A DNA stretch of 64,000 bases from Psococerastis gibbosa (GCA_963971405.1 OZ020488.1:10047261-10111260), one strand, 5' to 3'; shown: positions 40,805 to 52,680, numbered from the stretch's first letter. Notes: generated by a model from the letters alone, not told the origin. A program made the numbers and translations.

Positions 40805-41202
40805 AGGCGGGGATTCCACAGACCTGCTAGTGCTAAATACAAATACGGTGACGTGGTAACAGACATTCAAGACTTAGGCGGGTTTCCACCGACCTCGCAT
40901 TGCAGAATGCAAATGACATTGACGGAAATTAGAATTTTTCTTTTTATAGAAATCTATTAAAATGTTTGTACTTAACATATCCCATGACGCCAATTTTTAA
41001 TTTTAGTTTGTTTGTTTGTTCTGTTACTCTATGGTCATTGATCAATTTTAATTATGGCATAGAGTAAAACAAAAATTTCCGTCAATGTCATTTGCATTCT
41101 GCAATGCGAGGTCGGTGGAAACCCCGCCTAAGTCTTGAATGAATGTTACCACGTCACCGTATTTGTATTTAGCACTAGCAGGTCTGTGGAATCTCCGCCT
41201 TA
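40805..41202. mobile_element. Double-armed fold-back element, copy 1 of an abutting pair
   Basis: Outer arms AGGCGGGGATTCCACAGACC and GGTCTGTGGAATCTCCGCCT. Inner arms GGCGGGTTTCCACCGACCTC and GAGGTCGGTGGAAACCCCGC. The core contains TTTTAATTATGGCATAGAGT. Confidence 0.8.
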
Positions 41203-41584
41203 GGTGCCCATTCCACCGACCGGCTAGGGCTATTTAAAAAAACAGTGACGTGGTAGCTGACATTCACGACTTAGGTGGGGTTTCCACCGACCTCGCATTG
41301 CAGAATTGACGGAAATGTTTATTTTCCTCTATGCCATAGTTAAAATTGATCAATGATCATACAGTAAAATCACAAACAATCTAAAATTAAAAAATGGCGT
41401 CATGGGATATGTTAAGTACAAACATTTTAATAGATTTCTATAAAAAAAAAAAAATCTAATTTCCGTCAATGTCATTTGCATTCTGCACTGAGAGGTCGGT
41501 GGACCCCGCCTAAGTCTTGAATGTCTGCTACCACGTCACCGTTTTTGTAAATAGCCCTAGCCGGTCGGTGGAATGGACGCCTTA
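41202..41584. mobile_element. Double-armed fold-back element, copy 2 of an abutting pair
   Basis: It begins GGTGCCCATTCCACCGACCG directly where copy 1 ends and closes with CGGTCGGTGGAATGGACGCC. The two share only CTTAGG between them. Confidence 0.8.
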
Positions 41585-41908
41585 AGAGACAATCTGAAAT
41601 TTAAAAATAAAAAATTGTGTGCAATATTTAGCAAAGATAATAATATACTGTGCGCTAGATGATATTATGATCTCTAACTAATCGTCGTCTGCTTGTAGAA
41701 TACCAAACATCTCTCCAGGAACCAAGGAGTTGAATACAATACCGTAGTTAGTAGTAGAATAATAATATCTTAGTGAAATAGTAAACAAACACAGCGATAT
41801 ATCTTGCATTTCCTGTTTCTTATCATTAGCCGTTGCGTTGTCCAACGATTCCAAGAAATGAAGTACTATATAGAAGAGATGGGACATTCCAGCGCGCCCA
41901 AAATATTT

Positions 41909-42110
41909 TTGCTTTCCAATTTATGCGTAGTATAAGGAAAGCTTTGTGATGGTCCAAATTTTCGATTTCGAGATTTCAACGGATTTAGGTCTTGAGGTAC
42001 CAGAAACCAAAAAAAGTGGTTTTTACGAAATGTCTGTCTGTCGCTCTGTCTGTCTATCGCTCTGTCTGTCTGTCTGTTCATCGATTTGCGGGCAAGGGAA
42101 TGTAGGAGCA
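41909..42110 (+). mobile_element. GCTTTCC element, truncated copy
   Basis: GCTTTCCAATTTATGCGTAG through the (TGTC)n run, cut at CATCGATTTGCGGGCAA. Confidence 0.7.
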
Positions 42111-42160
42111 TGCACGCACACTGGGCGGATTTTAATTCATTTCCCTATATATTTTTTATT

Positions 42161-42660
42161 GCTTTACAATTTATACGTAGTATAAGGAAAGCTTTGTGAC
42201 GGTCGAAATTTTCGATTCCGAGATTTCAACGGATTTACACGTTTTGAGGTCCTAGGAACCCAAAAAAGTGGTTTTTGTCTGTCTGTCTGTCTGTCTGTTC
42301 ATCGATTTCCGGACAAGCTACTCAACCGATTTTGTTGAAATTTAGCATGTAGGTTCACAAAAATCTTACCTCGGGACCATTTTTTTTTATTTTGGGCTAA
42401 GTCAATTTAGGGGGGTTTTATTCTCAAAAAACTCTAAAAAAAATTATTTCTCAAAAGCGGCTCCAACGATTTCTTTTAAATTCACATATATTGTAGTCGC
42501 TATTAATTTTAACAAAAGGCGGGGGGTCGCTTGCCCCTTGATGGTTTGCTTCTGAGGGTAAAAAAATAAAAATAACTCAATTTTCATGAAAAATGATTAA
42601 AAAATAATTAGTCTTAAACCTCACCACGTATCACCAAGGAGGAGGGAGGGGTTAAAAAAT
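42161..42660 (+). mobile_element. GCTTTCC element copy
   Basis: Starts GCTTTACAATTTATACGTAG 50 bp after the previous truncated copy; continues through GGTCGCTTGCCCCTTGATGG. Confidence 0.7.
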
Positions 42661-43270
42661 GTTTTAAAAAAAACATCACATGATTAATGGACAACCCCTA
42701 AGGGATGTGACTATTGATAGCTTTTAAATGGATATTTCCAGTGATATTTGATTTTGTTTAAAAAAAAAATATATTGGGGGGTGTCCGATTTGCTGTGAAT
42801 GCTGTTGTTTTGTTTTCAACGGTTTGTTAATGCCCTTATTGCTAGTCGAACTGCGCCTGACTGCGGTTGGTTGGTAGTTATGGTCGGCTACCTGAGCTCC
42901 ACCGCTTCTTGCCGATTATTTTTTGCCAGGCTCTTTGGCATCTCCGACACAACCCAATACTACATTTTTAATGTTTCGCTTGACCTTGTAAAGCCTGCGA
43001 TATTCTCCATTGTAATTATTGTACAGGCATGTTTCAAACACACATGATCAACAAAGGAATTTGTAATACAATGTGGCAGCGTTAGTTTCTTTAGAATTGG
43101 TGAAGCTTGTATTTGGTAGAATTAAGAAAGATTTTTGAAAACATCAGTAGACAATTATGTACGTACAGTATATATATGAGAACTTCAATGGGATATGGTT
43201 CATATTATGTCAAATTAAAACAAAAAATAAATAAATGTTTTATTTCTTTCTCATTTATTGTTATTATTTT

Positions 43271-44110
43271 TGCTTTCCAATTTATACGTAGTGTAAGGAA
43301 AGCTTTGTGACGGTCCAAATTTTCGATTCCGAGATTTCAACGGAATTACACGTTTTGAGGTCCCAGGAACCCGAAAAAGTGGTTTTTACGAAATGTCTGT
43401 CTGTCTGTCGCTCTGTCTGTCTGTTCATCGTCGATAATGATGAAATTAGGCATGTAGGTTCACAAAAATCATACCTCGGGACCATTTATTTTTATTTTGG
43501 GCTAACTCAATTTGGGGGGGGGGGGTTTATTCTCAAAAAACTCCACAAAGATACGTCTAAAAAAATTATTTCTCAAAAACGGCTCCAACGATTTCTTTTA
43601 AATTCACATATATTGTAGTCGTCATTAATGTTGACAAAATGCGGGGGGTCGCTTGCCCCTTGATAGTTTGGTTCTGGGGGTAAAAAAATAAAAATAACTA
43701 AATTTTCATGAAAAATAATTTTTCTGCGAAACCTTTCTATCGATGATTTCTACCTTCAGGCATGTTTTAGGTGATAAATTGAGTAACGAAACCGAACAGG
43801 TTACTTGCCCAAAGAACTATTGGTTTTGTGCAAAAAAAGGTTTTTTGAAAAAATGATAGAAAATTCACGCTCAAAATATGCATTGCGTGCTCTGCCATTA
43901 TTGCTGTGTGGCAATGTGCTGATATGACCTATCTAGAATTTACCTCACCTCCAGTGACGTTAGGTGGACAACCCCCCCCCCCCCCCCCCCCCGAGATATC
44001 GGAAATTTAACCATAGGAAAATTATTTACCATGAAATGACTATTTTCTCAATCTATTATTTTTTTTATAAATTGAAAAGCATGTTCTAGTAAACTCGGAC
44101 CGGTTCTTTA
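43271..44110 (+). mobile_element. GCTTTCC element, full-length copy
   Basis: It runs from GCTTTCCAATTTATACGTAG to TTATAAATTGAAAAGCATG, then AACTCGGACCGG. Inside are a C19 run near 43973 and the usual landmarks. It is the inverted partner of 48588-49445, even to the flanking ACTCGGAC / GTCCGAGT. Confidence 0.75.
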
Positions 44111-45387
44111 TAATCGAAACGCAACTTACTAGGGTTACGCGTTGTTTGTTTGGTGATTTGGTATAGTGTAGGGAGGTTGTGGTTCAGTGAATTGCTATCG
44201 GGAGCGCACTGGGCAAGAAGGTTGCCCAGGGACCGCCTAAATTAGTTTGCCTGTTTTATATTTAAGTGTGCACTGAGCTTTATGGGGTATGTTCTTGCGT
44301 ATGTACTTACGTACTTATATACTTACGTACTTATTTACATTACTTACTTACTCGTCGACCTTGTGGCCTATTATTCCCAGGCATGAATTCCCCCTTTTGT
44401 GGTTAATTTTTTGGATGACGTCCAATTTATCGATTACATTTTGGTAGGCATGTTGACCCCTATATACTGTATATATATAGAATAAAGACTAAGTAATTGC
44501 AATCATCTCCCTTGTAACTCAGTAATATTTTGAACACATTATAATTAAAATTTAAAAATTAAAAATTAAATTAATGTTGCTATAATAAAGCACAATCGGC
44601 ATTGTCATCATAAAGCCTTATTATCAAGGAAAGAGAGCGTTTGTCGAATTGTACCACGTGTCCAAGTTTTTAGTTTTTTTTAGTTTGAATCTATTGCTTT
44701 GTTATTGTATCTGTCGATGTTAATCTAAATTAAAATACAATGATGCTCGGCATGTGGGTCAACTAGATAAGAACAAGTATAGCGGCAGGTTGTCATGGTA
44801 CTAGTCTTGGAAATGCAGTGCTAAGTGCACAGCCGTTTTGTATTCGTGGGAAATGTCATTACAGTTATTACTAGAACAGAACACAAGAGGTTCATTACAC
44901 ATTCAGGTGTCTCCTTGTAGAAACTAGCCAATGCACGAGAAAAACAAGTACACATATACGTATTAGACTGAGTGTGGATTCTAATGTGCTCTCTAGTATT
45001 AATGTTCACTTTATGTACCCAATTGCCGATATTCTTCACTAAAATAAATGTCGGATTCGACCTATTCAACTATCTAGTAAACTCCCAGCACGCCCCACAA
45101 CGTTTGTCGAGCTTAATCTGTGTTTTATGGTGAGCTATAGCGCCATTTCTATTTAATTTTCCATTATTTTCACCAAATTTGTGGCAAATTTCTTACTCAA
45201 AATTATTATTTTTAATTTTTAAAGACATTGAATGGATTTAGCATATTTTTTTCTGTTGCCGTTTGAGCTTTAAATAAATGCACAGGCATTGTTTGTTCAT
45301 TGTTATATTGACGGGTATAAGTGTTATAGAAAGATCATAAGGCCGATTCGGCGAATTATAGTGAACTTTATTGAGGAATCTTTTTAA
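44111..45387. other. Intergenic, no gene seen
   Basis: A degenerate (TACTTACG)n stretch at about 44300-44355 (GTACTTACGTACTTATATAC). Nothing else recognised. Confidence 0.45.
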
Positions 45388-46150
45388 GGTGAAAACAAAA
45401 CTTTTTAGTCTTATTGTTCGCCTTTTGCTATTTAAATGAAGTCGTTTTCAATTCAATGAGGCCTTCATATGGCGATCTGTATGGTGTTCTTTAGGGGACG
45501 CATTGTAGATCATGTTACATGACAATTTTGGAACATATACCTAGGTATTTTAATGGATTAGTATTTATTTTATACCCTGTCCTTGCCGGCCGCCTTACCA
45601 AGTTGAATCCAGCGGACCAGAGCAGGTTCAAAGATGCGGATAACTTGGTTGTGTGCACAGTGCCGGTAGGGAAACATGGTAGGACTTGTCCTGGTCACCT
45701 CCGAACTAATCGTGTGGCTTCACTGTGTTTCCCAAGTGGTTCGGAATCCACTATAATCAGGAGGTCCCCTGTCCTATGGGCCCACACCGTGGCTTGGGAC
45801 TGTGTCCAACCATACTACTAACATACCCCGTCCTTACTGATTGGCATGTACTACTACTACTGCTACACGACTGTTTTTTGGACATTCTTTGGAGAAGCCC
45901 TCTTTCTGACACCCATTCAAGTTTTCCTCGTCGATCTTGGACGGTTGCGTGGTAAATACAGTAACTGAAAAATGGCCTCGGCCTTTATTATTGCTAATAA
46001 ATTGATTGACTTGACCTGTCATCTGTCATGTTCATCTCCCATTGTAGACGCCTTCATTATTCTCGTGACAATCCACTTCGTTGAATTGAATTGAAAACGA
46101 CTTTATTGCAAAAAAACAAAAAAGGCGAGCAATAAGACTATAAAGTCTTA
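45388..46150. mobile_element. Inverted-arm composite containing repeat E
   Basis: TAGTCTTATTGTTCGCCTTT, GAAGTCGTTTTCAATTCAAT at about 45399-45456 faces ATTGAATTGAAAACGACTTT, AAAGGCGAGCAATAAGACTA at 46085-46142. Between the arms lies the reverse copy of repeat E (45590-45790). The 100-codon ORF 45519-45821 is the reverse reading of repeat E. Confidence 0.6.
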
Positions 46151-46376
46151 TTTTCATGCTAACCTTCGTTGGCCAAATCAACAAGCCCAGCAGCCGCGTT
46201 TTTCCCATCGGTGAAAATGCGTTGCCCACTAGGGTTGAGTGACGCCGACTTCATGACGTCACACAATAAAATTTGTATGTGCGGTTCACATAGTCCTGTC
46301 CTGATGGTTATGTCATGCGGGACGAAGCTGCTGGAATAACATCTGAGCGGTATTTTGAAGGTCATGTGTTTTTAAC

Positions 46377-46827
46377 AAGGCATTCCATCTGTCAATAATC
46401 CGTCATTTGTGCGTCAATAATTGATCAGATTTTTTATTTACTCTATGACATTGTCCATATTAACTTCCTCATGTTAAAATTGATCAATAATCATAGAGTA
46501 AAATCACGCTTTGCAAACAATAACAAAGTAAAATTAAACAATGGCATCGTCTGGATGTGATAAATAATTGTAATTAATTTCTTGAGAACAAACTAATTAT
46601 TTCATAATTTAAATCATAAAATTTCTTGTAGATCTTAAAATTAAAAGAAAGACGACGGGAAAACTTACAAAATTGGAAAAAAATTGAAAACAAAAATGAT
46701 CAATTATAGAAAACAAGTGGAATGAGGTGTCAAAGTATAAATGTAACATTGATGAATTTCCGTCAATGACAAAATAAAAATTGAAGAAATAATAAATAAT
46801 AATAATAAGAAATGGAATAGCCGCCTA
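46377..46827. mobile_element. Fold-back element, AAGGCATTCCA / TGGAATAGCCGCCT termini
   Basis: Left: CATTCCATCTGTCAATAATC, CGTCATTTGTGCGTC. Right: GAAATGGAATAGCCGCCT. The arms are imperfect; it looks chimeric with a second AAGTGGAATGAGG end near 46718. Confidence 0.55.
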
Positions 46828-47400
46828 ATAAGTCACTACATTCACTGACGAGTTGTGGTCCAAACAAATGGAGAAAGCGCCAAAGGGAATAAGCAGAATA
46901 AGGGCGGACCATGGCTTTAGCTTTAGAGTTACATACATCACTTTTTGAAAAGAGGCGATATCATTGCTTGGTTTTGTATCAAGTATCAACCCATTTGCTC
47001 CAATGACAAATTTCTTAGCGATTCGCCGGCGTTCGGATCGTCCTTGTGTACCGGGTCTAAGCTGTCTGCGTCATGTCGTCAAGTGGGCAATCCTTGTTGG
47101 CTTTGGGGAGGTAAGCCACATTTTCTATTTTGAGACACATGGTGCGTCGAAATAGATCTGCTCATTTTTACGAGGTAGCGTTACAAAGTTCTCAAACGTT
47201 TATTGTTTTTTTCCTTTGTGCGATTCATATTAATTTGTTGGCTGAGCTTCATATTTGATGTTTCAGTATTTGGCGCTTAGGCGCTTATTGATAGATTTCG
47301 AGTTAAGCTGATTACCCGGCCCAGTGCTATACCAGACATAGGTAAACCTTTGGAGAGGAGGCCCAGAGGAACTAAGAAAGTATTATATTGGTGATATTTT

Positions 47401-47915
47401 GTACGACAATAGGGGTCTTCACAGTGTTCGTGTTATCGAGTTAGATGTGCTATTCAAGTTAACACACAATCGTGAGTGGACCTCGGGAGTGAGTTATCAT
47501 GCTATATCGACAGAGTAAACGACGTGGTAGTAGTCTGACGTTCGTTGCACGGGTTTAAAGAAAGTGGCAGAACTCTATTCTAGTGCCACATTTGTTTATA
47601 TTTTTTGTTCATTTTGGTTATTATAATTTTAAGTATGTACGGTAATTGCTTGTGATAATAGATTATACAAATAAATTTAAATACTACAAAATTTTAAACA
47701 CGTGTTTCAAATCAATCGACAAAAACAAATATGGCGGCGGTCAAACCTGAGCTATAGCAAGGTAAAGAACACGTTAACCAACTTGGAATTGGGTTTAGGA
47801 TAGCACGCTGGTTATCGGGTTATCGGTGTGTTAACTTAGCTTGATATAACACACGTAACTAGGTATAACTCGATAACACGAACACTGTGAAGAGTGAAGA
47901 CCCCTATTGCCGTAC
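47401..47915. mobile_element. MITE with AGGGGTCTTCACAGTGTTCG termini
   Basis: Left GTACGACAATAGGGGTCTTC, CAGTGTTCGTGTTATCGAGT; right TAACTCGATAACACGAACAC, GTGAAGACCCCTATTGCCGT. TIRs ~45 bp, the right one with an extra GAAGAGT. An inner pair AAGTTAACACAC / GTGTGTTAACTT follows. Non-coding. Confidence 0.75.
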
Positions 47916-48587
47916 TTAAAACGCAATGAGAAGAAAACTATTATTCTGTTCAAGCTACACAGAAAATACATTTTTAGTTTTTTTTTTAACCAGCATGTTG
48001 CGGGCCGGAATTACGGAAGATTAATGCATGGCGTTGCCATGGATTGGGAGATAGCGGTGTCGCACAGTATTCTTTACCTGGACTTTTCAAACGATGGTGG
48101 GAACCGGCGTAAGCTTAAAGGCGCTACTGGCTGGTAGCACTGCCATACCTACCAAGCATGCCATTTCCGACCAATTGAGAATCCATTTTATGTTGCACCT
48201 GAAGATGTCAGTGAGTTTGGCTAGGAAACTGAGGAACTTTGCTAATTACATGAAACCAAAAATAAACTTGTAACTTCCCTATTACTATGATAACCCCTTC
48301 CCGTGATGCTGCATATTGTAGAAAATTCATTGTCTCGCTTTATAAAATGAGAACTTCTTTGCGTCCCTCGTATACAAAGACGTGGTCAACGTACTCAATG
48401 CGGTGATTTGGTTTCAATTGGCTTCGCAACACATCCTCATGGCGCCATATCGTTAAATCTCTCAATTTGTTACCTCTTTATCTTTTCTTATCTAAATGGG
48501 ATATGTACAGTATCATTTGAAAACAAGATTTATTGTCAGGTGGAGCTTGCCATCCTTAAATTGCATATCTATAAGAAAAGAACAGGT

Positions 48588-49445
48588 CCGAGTTTACTCG
48601 AACATGCTTTCCAATTTATAAATTAGTAGATAGAAATAATGTGTAATTGAATAGTAAATAATTTCCCTATGGTTAAATTTCAGATCCCTCGAAGGGGGGG
48701 GGGGGTCCACCTCAATATATTAAAAACCCCTTAAAACTCAATTGCATATTCAGGAACGAACAGACCAAAACATTGTAACAGTAGTAACAATGGCACATGG
48801 CACGTAATGTATTGGAGCGTGAATTTAAATAATTTTCCATAATTTCTTAACTTCTTCTTTTCTTCAATAATTTTTTGCACAGAAAAAAATATTTTTTGGG
48901 AATACAACCTGTCCGGTTTCGTTACTTTATTGAGCACCTAAAACTTGCCTGAAGGTGGAAATCATCGATAGATAGGTTTCGCATAATAATAATTATTATT
49001 TTTAGTCATTTTTCATTAAAATTTAGTTATTTTTATTTTTTTACCCCCAGAAGCAAACTGTCAAGGGGCAAGCGACCCCCCGCATTTTGTTTACATTAAT
49101 AACGACTACAATATATGTGAATTTAAAAGAAATTGTTAGAGCCGTTTTTGAGAAATAATTTTTTTTAGTTTTTTGATAATAAAACCCCTCCAAATTGAGT
49201 TAGCCCAAAATAAAAATAAAAATCGTCTTGAGGTATGATTTTTGTGAACCTACATGCAAACTTTTATCAAAATCGGCCGAGTAGTTTGCCCGGAAATCGA
49301 TGAGCAGACTGGCAGGCATTTCGCAAAAACCAATTTCTTGGGTTCCTATGGGACCTCAAAACGTGTAAATCCGTTGAAATCTCGGAATCGAAAATTTCGA
49401 CCATCACAAAGCTTTCCTTATACTACGTATAAATGGGAAAGCAAT
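48588..49445 (-). mobile_element. GCTTTCC element, full-length reverse copy
   Basis: ATGCTTTCCAATTTATAAAT at one end, CTTATACTACGTATAAATGG then GAAAGC at the other. Internal GGGGCAAGCGACCCCCCGCA. Pairs with 43271-44110. Confidence 0.75.
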
Positions 49446-49861
49446 AAATTAATAAAAAGCTGGTCAAAGCGGGCTTGAACCCTCTAGATACCGGGGTATC
49501 ATGTTGACATCTATACTATCTGACCGATCTGCATAGCTATTATGATTCTCTAGGACTTATGCGTAAGGCAAGTACGTATTTTGTTGTCATTTTAAGTTTG
49601 GATGAAATATAGTAAGAAGACCGGTGCACCTGTCTTCTAATTTTAGGGAAACGGAGAAAGATCGTGCGCTTGGAAGCACCCCTTCTAGTAGTGAGAGGTT
49701 AATTCCTATTTATACTATTTATTTATTTATTTATACGTTAGTATAAGAAAAGCTTTGTGATGGTCGAAAATGAATTTCGAGATGTTATAACGGAATCACA
49801 CGTTTTTAGGTCACAGGATACAAAATATTTCTTTTTACGAAATACAGAATCTGTCTGTCGA

Positions 49862-50045
49862 TATAATTGAAGGCTTTCACGGCCGGAGTTACGTGACGAA
49901 GCATTCGAATCTGGGATAAGTCTACGTAGTGCCACTGAAGATGTCGACCGAAGATGTTGACGAAATGTTTGGTAGTACGCTTTCAGAACTACCATGGCCT
50001 ATCATCCCGGATCCTACTGCTTTGTCACGTCATCTGCCTGCCTCT
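49862..50045 (+). repeat. Family H repeat carrying hammerhead-like motif
   Basis: TATAATTGAAGGCTTTCACG, GCCGGAGTTACGTGACGAAG at the left; the end GGATCCTACTGCTTTGTCAC, GTCATCTGCCTGCC at the right. The candidate ribozyme core is at 49932-49972. Terminal TACGTGACGAAG and CTTTGTCACGT are complementary. Confidence 0.65.
49932..49972 (+). ncRNA. Hammerhead-ribozyme-like motif, family H
   Basis: In order: CCA (stem I), CTGAAGA (core CUGANGA), one extra T, GTCGAC with GTTGAC (stem II, one G-U pair, loop CGAAGAT), GAA, ATGT, T, TGG (stem I closing). All core bases match the hammerhead consensus except for the extra T after A9. In relatives stem III is the self-complementary ACGT. Self-cleavage is unproven. 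Confidence 0.4.
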
Positions 50046-50544
50046 ACATCGATTTCTGGACAAAGCGCTCGATGAATTTCGACGTTATTCGGCATATAGG
50101 TTTATAAAAATCATGTATTCGTTTTAAGATAACTAATTTTAGGGGGTTTTACCACCCAAAAATGGCCCTTAAATGGGAAAAAAATCATCTCAAAAACGGG
50201 TATATATGGCTTCTAAGCCCACCGTCTTCCTCAGTTTCTCTGAGAAGACAGGTAAGCGTGGGCCCTTATGGTGTTGGGATGGCTCTTCTTACAAAATTTC
50301 ATATGTAATAAGAAAAAGCGTACTCCATCCACTCTATTCTCCATGTTCATGCAACACGGTCATTTTCATAGCTTGAAAAACCCGCAGAATACGTAAACGG
50401 ACTTATATATATTAAGGCATGTTTATTTATGAGTTGACTAAAAAGTAGAGAAAGGCTATTAAACCGAGTAACAGTATTATGTAAAGACGTGTGCTGGCAC
50501 ATTATCTACAACGTGCGCTCCCTATCGGCCACTATAATCTGTAT

Positions 50545-51896
50545 AATTTATTGTTTTCCTATTCATACGTAGTATAAGGCGCCCATTCCACCGACCGGCT
50601 AGGGCTATTTACAAAAACGGTGACGTGGTAGCAGACATTCAAGACTTAGGTGGCGATTCCACCGATCTCGCATTGCAGAATGCAAATGAAACGTTTGTTT
50701 TCCTCTATGCCATAGTTAAAATTGATCAATGATCATAGAGTAACATCACAAACAAACAAACTAAAATTAAAAAATGGCTTCATGGGATATGTTAATTACA
50801 AACATTTTAATAGATTTCTATAAAAAGAAAAACAAACATTTCCGTCAATGTCATTTGCATTCTGCAATGCGAGATCGATGGAACCCCGCCTAAGTCTTGA
50901 ATGTCTGCTACCACGTCACCGTTTTTGTAAATAGTCTTAGCCGGTCGGTGGAATGGGCACCTTAGGAAAGCTTTTTCGATCCCGGGATTACAGTGGATTT
51001 ACATGTTGTGAGGCCCCAGGAACCCAAAAAAGTGGGTTTTACGAAATGTCTGTCAGTCGGTCTGTCTGTTCGTCGATTTGTGGTCGATTTTCTTGAAATT
51101 CAGCATGTGGATTCACAAAAATCATACTTCGGGACAATTTTTTTTTTATATTTAGGGATAAAACAATTTTGGGGAGTTTTATCCTAAAAAACTACAAAAA
51201 CTGCTAAAAATTTGTTCCTCAAAAACGTCTCCAACGGTTTTCTTTAATTACGCATGTATTGTAGTCGTCATTATTGTTAACAATACGCAATAGGTCGCTT
51301 GCCCCTTGATAGTTTGGTTCTGGGGGCAAAGAATAAATAAAAAAAGACTCAATTTTCATGAAATTGTACTAAAGAAATAATTATTCCATGGAACCTTGTT
51401 GCTTTCTAACTTCAGGTGTGTTTTAGGTGTTAATCAGAGTATCAAAGCCAAACAAGTTGCAATCCCAAAACAATATTTGTATTTTTTTATTTTTTTTCCC
51501 CAAACAATGATTTGGTTTTGAATAAAAACTTATTTTTTAAGAAAATTATGGATAATTCATGCCCTAATACATTGCATAGGCTGCCATTATTACTGTGTTG
51601 TAATATATTGGTATGCCCGTTCTAGACTATGGAATCGTCTACAGCTACAGCCCCCCCCCCCCCCGAAATAATTTGACTTTAAAATATACAGAATTGAAAT
51701 TTACAGTTGTGCGTCATTTCATTACATACTGTGGAATCGCAGCCCTCCCCGAAATAAAATCCTGGTTACGGGCTTGTGTCCCATTGATCAATTCAGTGCT
51801 TTGGGTTAGGCAATCGAAATTTAACCCTAGGAAAATTATTTACTATGGAAATATCATATTATTTATCTACTTATTCTAATTTGATAATAGGAAAGC
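50545..51896 (+). mobile_element. GCTTTCC element interrupted by a fold-back element
   Basis: TTCATACGTAGTATAAGG ends at 50579; AGGAAAGC resumes at 50964 and the body continues to a terminal ATAGGAAAGC near 51895. Removing 50580-50963 restores the family sequence. Confidence 0.75.
50580..50963. mobile_element. Double-armed fold-back element inserted in a GCTTTCC element
   Basis: GGCGCCCATTCCACCGACCG and CGGTCGGTGGAATGGGCACC are the ends. AGG is present on both sides (50577-50579, 50964-50966), compatible with a 3-bp target duplication. Confidence 0.85.
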
Positions 51897-52254
51897 TTCT
51901 CAACATAACAGAGACAATAACAGTTGCTTAACTTAAATAATCGTATTCGTAACGTATTTATAAAAATTAAAAACCTATGGACATAAATCGTATTTTAAAC
52001 TAAAAGAATGTAGGAAACAACTGAAATTTATTCATTCTATGTGATTTATGTACCTAGCAATTTTTTTAGTAACTGGCTATAACAACTATATTAAGACAAC
52101 CTGTAGACCGTAGACCTTTAGAGGTCTCCCTACTATCTTCAATGGCAATGTCCTCAGATATGAATTGTGACGACCGGTTGTGTTGTTTGTAGCCTAATTG
52201 TAAAGGGTGTGGCAATGGATGCCCTGTCGAAAGCGGACGTGGTCACGATTGGGC

Positions 52255-52540
52255 TGCCATGCCTGCACCTGCCACTGGTACTGGTACCTGCTGTACCTCG
52301 TGTCTATAACAAAATAATATAATAATCCTCTAATAATTCAAAATTCTTATATTAATTATGTAGATAGGCTAGAATGGATTTTTTATTTTTTGGGCTACGC
52401 TTTTGCGTATAGAGGTGCCGAGCCTGCACCTGGTACTGCTGTACCTCGTGTCTACAACAAAATAATATAATAATCCTCTGATACTAATACTCACAACTCT
52501 TATATTAATGAAGTTGATAGGCAAGTATGGATTTTGGCTT
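52255..52540 (+). repeat. Tandem duplication (~145 bp period)
   Basis: CTGTACCTCGTGTCTATAAC, AAAATAATATAATAATCCTC recurs at about 52438-52480 after TGCCGAGCCTGCACCTGG. A Cys-rich open frame over the first unit (KGCGNGCPVE.., TGTCCTSCL) is not supported as a gene. Confidence 0.6.
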
Positions 52541-52559
52541 TCCTATTTATATAGTACGT

Positions 52560-52680
52560 AACCGAAATTAGAGGATATGGAAAAAACTGGGCTTGGCGGG
52601 ATTCGAACCCACGATCTACGCCTAACCGGGGCGTCGTCTTAACCGCTGGACCACAAGCCCCGACAAGTCCAGTAAATGAC
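52560..52680 (-). repeat. SINE family 3 copy with intact tRNA-like head
   Basis: The plus strand reads CCGAAATTAGAGGATATGG, then AAAAAA (terminator on the minus strand), then the tRNA-like head. The other family 3 copies are at 22325-22415 and 25650-25960. Confidence 0.65.
52589..52660 (-). tRNA. Complete tRNA-like cloverleaf, anticodon GGT (probable SINE head)
   Basis: 72 nt on the minus strand. Acceptor stem GGGCTTG/CAAGCCC (7 of 7 pairs), TG at 8-9, D arm GTCCAGCGGTTAAGAC, anticodon stem ACGCC/GGCGT (5 of 5), loop CCGGTTA, variable AGATC, T arm GTGGG-TTCGAAT-CCCGC, discriminator A, then G and T6. GGT at 34-36 would be Thr, but position 33 is C rather than the near-universal U. With the matching flanks in decayed copies, I favour a well-preserved SINE head over a working tRNA. 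Confidence 0.6.

Larger units (their letters stand above)
49727..50170 (+). mobile_element. GCTTTCC element interrupted by hammerhead-like repeat
   Basis: The element body (TATACGTTAGTATAAGAAAA through the CTGTCTGTCGA run) breaks at about 49861 and resumes at about 50046 with ATCGATTTCTGGACAAAG. Confidence 0.75.

Noticed and set aside
43973..43992. Long C-run as G-quadruplex or regulatory element
   Set aside because: The C/G runs sit at a fixed place in repeat families and vary in length like microsatellites.
45519..45955. 100- and 76-codon plus ORFs
   Set aside because: They coincide with the reverse copy of repeat E, which is non-coding at its other sites.
52190..52310. Cys-rich metallothionein-like frame (CKGCGNGCP...)
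   Set aside because: The segment is part of a tandem duplication, has other open frames on both strands and no start or splice context.
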